From NCBI GenBank assembly GCA_029931535.1, contig JAQPZY010001346.1, positions 186,001 through 250,000 of the forward strand: a stretch of DNA of 64,000 nt. Reading direction: 5' to 3'. Every line of letters begins with the position of its first letter. The first letter of the stretch is position 1. Below, piece by piece: positions 59,577 to 64,000 of the stretch. The position numbers and the translations under genes are program-made. Source of the DNA: Margaritifera margaritifera. Its lineage: Eukaryota > Mollusca > Bivalvia > Unionida > Margaritiferidae. Below the pieces are notes generated by a model. It made no database searches and was not told the origin of the DNA. It worked only from the letters and a program-made list of their open reading frames with translations.

Positions 59577-59770
59577 GCTATGGTGCTGCTGTGGTTAGCA
59601 TATTGAACTTGTGACTGAAAAAGGGTGCGGGTTGAAATCCTGCTATCAGATCAGTCCAGGTCAGATACTTTAGTGTGTCCTTGGGCAAGGCACTTTACTC
59701 CAATTGCCCTGTCTTTAAATAACCTACTTGTCTTGCTGTGCCATGAAACACCAAATCTAACCAAACTGTT
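59577..59770 (+). mobile_element. tRNA-derived SINE (copy 3)
   Basis: The head has box A (GTGGTTAGCATATTGA) and box B GGTTGAAATCC (59630-59640). The central core is TCCTTGGGCAAGGCACTTTA at about 59678. The tail CTTGCTGTGCCATGAAACAC, then a CCAAATC/AACCAAAC run, matches the minus-strand copy at 45000-45184. It is inserted in the composite repeat element around it. Confidence 0.8.
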
Positions 59771-60689
59771 TTCTATCCATCAACATTGGCTTGTTATGAC
59801 TCTGGAGGCCATGTTTTTGATCCAGTTTTGATCAAAAGTTGAATATATGTTTATATCATCAGTATCTCAGATGAAACTTGTATGAGTGAGATCTGTATAT
59901 TCATATTAATGAAATGATCTTACATCTGATTGGCTGAGCATGTTTCCAAGCTGTAGGCCATATTTTTGATCTGATTTTGATCAAACTTGGAATATATGCT
60001 TATACAGTGTATCATCAAGATCTCTGACAAGTTTAATAATGAGCGAGATCCATGCATATTAATGAGGTGATCTTGCATTTGTTTGGCTGAACTTGTTACC
60101 AATCTGGAGGCTATATTTTCTGATCTGATTCTAATCCAGCTTGGAATATATGCTTGTATCGTCAAGATCTCTGACAAGTTTGATACTGAGAGAGAACCAT
60201 ACATATTAATGAGGTGATCTTGCATCTGATTGAGGCTGAGATTGTTACAAGCCTGGAGGCCATATTTCTGATCTGATTTGGATAAAACTTGGAATATAAG
60301 CTTATATGAGCAACATCTTGCATGGGTTCAATAATGATCCAGATTCACACATAGTAATGAGGTGATCTTGCATCAGATTGGCTGAACTTGTTACCAGTCT
60401 AGAGACTGTATTTGTTTTCACTTTGAGTAAACTGGGTTAATAGACTTAAATCATCAAGATGTCCAGTGAGTTTTATTATGAGCAAGATCTGTGCAAATTA
60501 ATGAAATTTAGCACAGTAAGAAATAGTTCTCAAATCATATGCAGTGTAATAATTTTTTAATTTTGAAATACTTTTCTTTTGTCTCTAAAGGAAAGCAAGA
60601 GAAGTAATCCATGCTATTGCCTATAGAGAATCTCAGATTTAGGGTTGCACAGAGTTCTTCCCCTTGCAACAATATGCGTACCAGTTTGT

Positions 60690-60726
60690 TGTAAAAAAAA
60701 AAAAAAAAAACAAAAAAAAAAAAAAG
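60690..60726. repeat. Poly-A tract, interrupted
   Basis: Two long adenine runs separated by one C. They give the minus-strand frame here its phenylalanine run. Confidence 0.9.
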
Positions 60727-61345
60727 AATATAAGATGCATAAATTTCAATAGAACACTTTATAAAAATTAGCAAACCATACACTTTAGGGATTAAAATGA
60801 AGAATTTGTAATTTTTAACTGAAGAGAAAGTATGAATAGAAATACTATGGCATTTCATATATTCAGTGCTAGTAGTTACAAAATACTTAAAATTTATATT
60901 TTGTATTTTTAGGTTTTAATTACAAAAATAGCCCAATATGCCTTTCTCCTGAAACATTGACAAATTTAATTACCTAGAGTAAGGAAACCCATGGTCTTAA
61001 AAAAGACTCCACCAAACCTGTGAATTATAATTTAAGTTCATATGAAAGTGATGTGACTCTTTAGACCACAAATTAAATCTTTCTCTGCAAATTTAACTGT
61101 TAAAGGTCTTGGATGACTTCAGATATGAGTAAGAGACTATGCATATTAATTATGCTTTTTATCTTTGGAAAGAATTTGTATTGAACTATAGTAAAATATG
61201 TAAAATCCAGGGTGTATAAAGTTTGGGAGATAGTTTACACGTGTTCTTACAAGACTACATAAGCCTGCCTAGTGAAATGGCCAACTGTTGAGTTATGTTA
61301 GCCAGGTGAGCAATACATTAGTCCCACTTGGTCCACTTGGTTATT

Positions 61346-61990
61346 ACAGATTGTGTCTGTCCATCCATCACAATTTTGTTTACTTAATAACTACTGAACC
61401 CTTGAAGATATCTTCATGAAACTTAGTATGCTTTGTATCCTGACTTGACATTGTGCCCTATATATAACTGAATCTGTCTGATCAGCATTTTCAGAGCTAT
61501 CTCCTTTTTTATTACAAATTGTCAGTCCATCCTACTGTTCATCACACTTCTCTGGTTAATATCTCCTGAACCATGCAAGATATATCCATGAAGTTTGGTA
61601 TGCATTTTTATTATGACAAAATCGTGTGTCACAAGAATAAACTTTGTTAGATTAGTAGTTTTGGAGTTATCTCCCCATGTTTGAAAATTGTATTTTATAC
61701 TTAATGATATCTCCATAACTGTTTTGAGATATTTTCATGAAACTTGGTATATTCTTGTATCATGACTAGACAATGTGTCTTGTACAAGAATGGGCTTTGC
61801 ATAATAAGCATTTTAAGAGTTATACACTGTCTGTCCCTCTGTCACACTCTTGACAGTTAATATCTTCTTAACCATTTGAGATATATTCACAAAACTTTGA
61901 TTATATTTGTATCACGACAAAAGTTATGTCACATATAAGAATGGACTTTGTCAGATTATTACTTTTAGAGGTGGGTACATATTCTGTAGC
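61346..61990 (+). repeat. Tandem array, family IV (about 150-173-bp unit)
   Basis: Four units. Landmarks are 'tgtccatccatcacaatttt', TTAATAACTACTGAACC, GAAGATATCTTCATGAAACT, then 'tagtatgc..tgtatc.tgac' and 'agcattttcagagctatctcc'. Spacing of the AGATAT landmark is 173, 149 and 152 bp (61405, 61578, 61727, 61879). Confidence 0.83.
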
Positions 61991-62548
61991 ACTTGCTAAC
62001 TGACAGATCTACTTTACTTTTAGTTCCATCCCTTAATCCAGCCAGGTCAGGTTGTATAGGATGATGGAAAAGCCTGGCAATCAAGAAATAAAATTTTAAA
62101 AAAGAAAATTAAAAGACAAAAAAAGTTCAGAAATATTCAGAATTTATTAAAAAAAATTTCAGCAACAATTAAATAATTTGTGAGCTAGTTCAGAAAATGT
62201 TCCGACAAAAATAGACAGAAGTTCAATCACTTTCCAAAATATTTTAGATGTTCATCTCAAGTAAATTGTCAGCAATAATTCATGTCACATTGACCATTTT
62301 CCTGTTTGAGTTAAAAAAAACAAACAAGACTCGTATAACTTACTTTTAGTTAAGTAGAGGAGAGCTATTGTAGTATCCTTGTTGTTGGTATGGGCATCAG
62401 CATCTGCACATACAAAAGTATATGTATTACCTATGAATAGTCCGACTGCATCTCAAGCATTCATTATTCCTAGGTCCTAGGCAACAGTTTTGGAGTGGAT
62501 TTAATAGCGCCTACCCTGTGGTAGTGGGCAAAGAAGGCTAAGTTTGCA
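61991..62548 (+). other. Nothing recognisable
   Basis: AT-rich sequence between the family IV array and the pogo element at 62549. Confidence 0.4.
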
Positions 62549-63674
62549 CAGTGAAACCCCGCAATAATGCGATAATTGGGGTCCATAAAATTTGATTGCG
62601 GAAGAAGCGGGGTCGTGTTATTGCGGGGTTTTACTCTATTTTTCTTTATTGAGAGAACAACGTATACACGTCTAATGTATAGCATGAATAGGGTATCAAC
62701 ACCGTTTACTATCTGATATTGATCCGTCTTTGCTTTCCCACATGACAACCCTTTGATTGAGCCGCAAGTTTGATACTTGTTCAGTGCCAAGTAACAGAGA
62801 GTGGTTATTTGAACTCCCTGTGATCTTGCCGCACAATTGACATGTGTTCAGTTGCATCCTTTAATAGATTTCACAGACTTAATGATCAAAGTGTTACTTA
62901 CAGAGCCCAAGCTCAGTCTCTACATAAGCACCCACCTATGACAATCTTTGATCAACCACCGCATTGTCTGGTGCTTGGTTGTGTATGCAGTTAAAGAAGA
63001 AACATAAGTTGGCTATTGTTTGCGCAATGATTGTATACAGGATGAATTGAAGTCCAGCGCACATATTGGCAGCTTATGTTTTTTTTATGTTTATTAAATC
63101 GTGAGAATCTTGTATCAACCACCACATTGTCTGATGCTCGGTTGTGTATGCAGTTAAAGAAGAAACACATATCGGCTATTGTTTGAGCAATGATTGTATA
63201 CAGAATGAATTGAAGACAAACACAAAGAAGACTTACTGGTTTTACTCATGGATCAGTAATAAGTAACATTTCTGAGAATGTTTATTTTGGCATAACACTT
63301 CAAGAAATTGGTGAAATTGTTAAATATCAGAAGCCACGCCATGATCGAATTTATACATGATCTCTTCCCCAAAATGATAATAAACTTTTTATACACTATT
63401 TCTCGTATTTAAAAAAAAAATATTTTTTCCGTGAACAAGAAAAATACATGTATATAAAATTTCAGGAACCATGCCATGAACGTATTATACTCGAATTCAT
63501 GCGCGATCTCTTCCCCAAAATGATAATATACACATTTTATACACTATTTCTCGTACTTTGAAAAAAACTTTTTTTCATGTGCAAATGAATATATGAAATT
63601 TTGGTAGCCACGCCATGATCGTGTTATATCCGAATTTGCGTTATCGCGGGGGGCGTTATTGCGGGGTTTCACTG
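62549..63674. mobile_element. Non-autonomous pogo element (copy 3), rearranged
   Basis: The ends CAGTGAAACCCCGCAATAA at 62549 and the perfect inverted copy ending at 63674, with TA to the right (63675-63676) and CA to the left, are typical Tigger/pogo ends. Inside, 62738-62942 matches 13785-13990 in the same orientation, but the block repeated at 62952-63053 and 63114-63215 matches the inverted form of 13080-13170. Towards the right, two or three copies of a roughly 130-bp subterminal unit are present: 'cgccatgatcg' and CTCTTCCCCAAAATGATAAT. No transposase coding remains. Confidence 0.8.
62952..63215. repeat. Direct duplication (about 100-bp unit) inside pogo element
   Basis: Two copies, 62952-63053 and 63114-63215, sharing ATCAACCACC, 'ggttgtgtatgcagttaaag' and 'caatgattgtatacag'. 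They start 162 bp apart. Confidence 0.88.
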
Positions 63675-63777
63675 TACCTACATGTACATACTGTTATACC
63701 TGGAATTCACAAGAGTAGGTTAGTGTGACCAATATTTCATGCTTTGCAGACAGGTTAAATTTTGTACTAGTAGTAAG

Positions 63778-64000
63778 TTTATTTCTCAAGCTCTGTTGAT
63801 GCTAGACTCCTCAAAGTAGATGATTGTATTCATCTCTATTAGTACCACCCCTTTATAGCAAAAGAATGTCACTAACCTACATTTCACATTTTACTGGCTC
63901 GTGTTAAGTTTTTGCATTTAGCTCATGACCACATATAGGTTTTTTGCACCCTGTTCTACCCGAAATCATGAAACTATGGTGAGGGGATGCATCTTGATGA
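63778..64000 (+). repeat. Family V repeat, runs off the window
   Basis: This shares 'tttctcaa/gg..ctctgttgat', 'catctct.ttagtaccac', 'cattttactggctcgtgttaa', 'agctcatgacca' and GGATGCATCTTGATGA with 32370-32640, in permuted order. The right edge is cut by the end of the window. Confidence 0.68.

Larger units (their letters stand above)
59444..61345 (+). mobile_element. Second composite repeat element with family II array and tail
   Basis: The head is the perfect palindrome CTTGGCCTTAAGGCCAAG (59444-59461), followed by TGAGCTTATGGTAAGGCCTG. Next come an inserted SINE (59577-59770) and four or five family II units (59790-60510; landmark spacing 153, 148 and 147 bp). An A-rich spacer (60690-60726) follows. 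The tail shares 'acaagactacataagcct', 'tagtgaaat' and GTTATGTTAGCCAGGTGAGC with 38960-39020. The end hairpin is decayed. It lacks family I units, unlike the 37.1-kb element. Confidence 0.62.

Noticed and set aside
59577..59650. A genuine tRNA gene
   Set aside because: Box A and box B words are present but the cloverleaf stems do not pair and a SINE body follows; same for 7938 and 45184.
60535..60858. 107-codon minus-strand frame
   Set aside because: Extended by a poly-A tract read as phenylalanines; no motif or splice support.

Overview
This window is eukaryotic, AT-rich, gene-poor and full of repeats. It has long introns with GT-AG junctions and many decayed transposons. tRNA-derived SINEs with a conserved central domain, DIRS and CR1-like retroelements, and tandem-repeat elements with a hairpin tail resembling mollusc pearl/HINE elements all point to a marine invertebrate, most likely a lophotrochozoan such as a bivalve. 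That is inference; no marker gene settles it.

Host gene: six short exons on the + strand (613-843, 10705-10924, 36673-36737, 39187-39481, 45936-46040, 52920-53027) form one phase-consistent chain of about 340 codons. The gene is open at both ends and has introns of 2.4 to 26 kb. The peptide loosely recalls the helical regions of giant RNF213 (mysterin)-type E3 ligases, but I could not confirm the family.

Mobile DNA fills the introns. From 12.5 to 28.3 kb there is a dense cluster: a pogo element (12569-14505), then a CR1-like LINE (about 14.6-19.7 kb) split by a 1.7-kb hAT element. Next comes a DIRS1-like tyrosine-recombinase retroelement (about 19.74-28.07 kb), split by a TA-flanked DNA transposon that itself contains a Tigger/pogo element, so three levels are nested. 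A second DIRS 5' part lies at 42.1-44.4 kb, a second LINE 3' end at 8.6-9.3 kb, a second gutted hAT at 56.3-56.7 kb and a third pogo element at 62.5-63.7 kb. Three SINE copies and two RNase H-type LINE scraps are also present.

Tandem repeats: several families with units of about 140-150 bp recur in arrays at 4.8, 29, 31, 32-34, 37-39, 57.6, 60 and 61 kb. Two of these families sit side by side in a composite element (37.1-39.05 kb). There are also 48-bp and 42-bp minisatellites (35.4-36.1 kb) and a 60-69-bp repeat at 52.1-52.46 kb made of small hairpin words whose stems appear to covary.

The most notable items are the covarying hairpin repeat, two hAT copies that keep their ends but lack the catalytic core (one with plausible splice sites), the three-level nest, and a candidate GC-AG intron in the host gene. 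No RNA genes, CRISPR arrays or host promoters could be supported.
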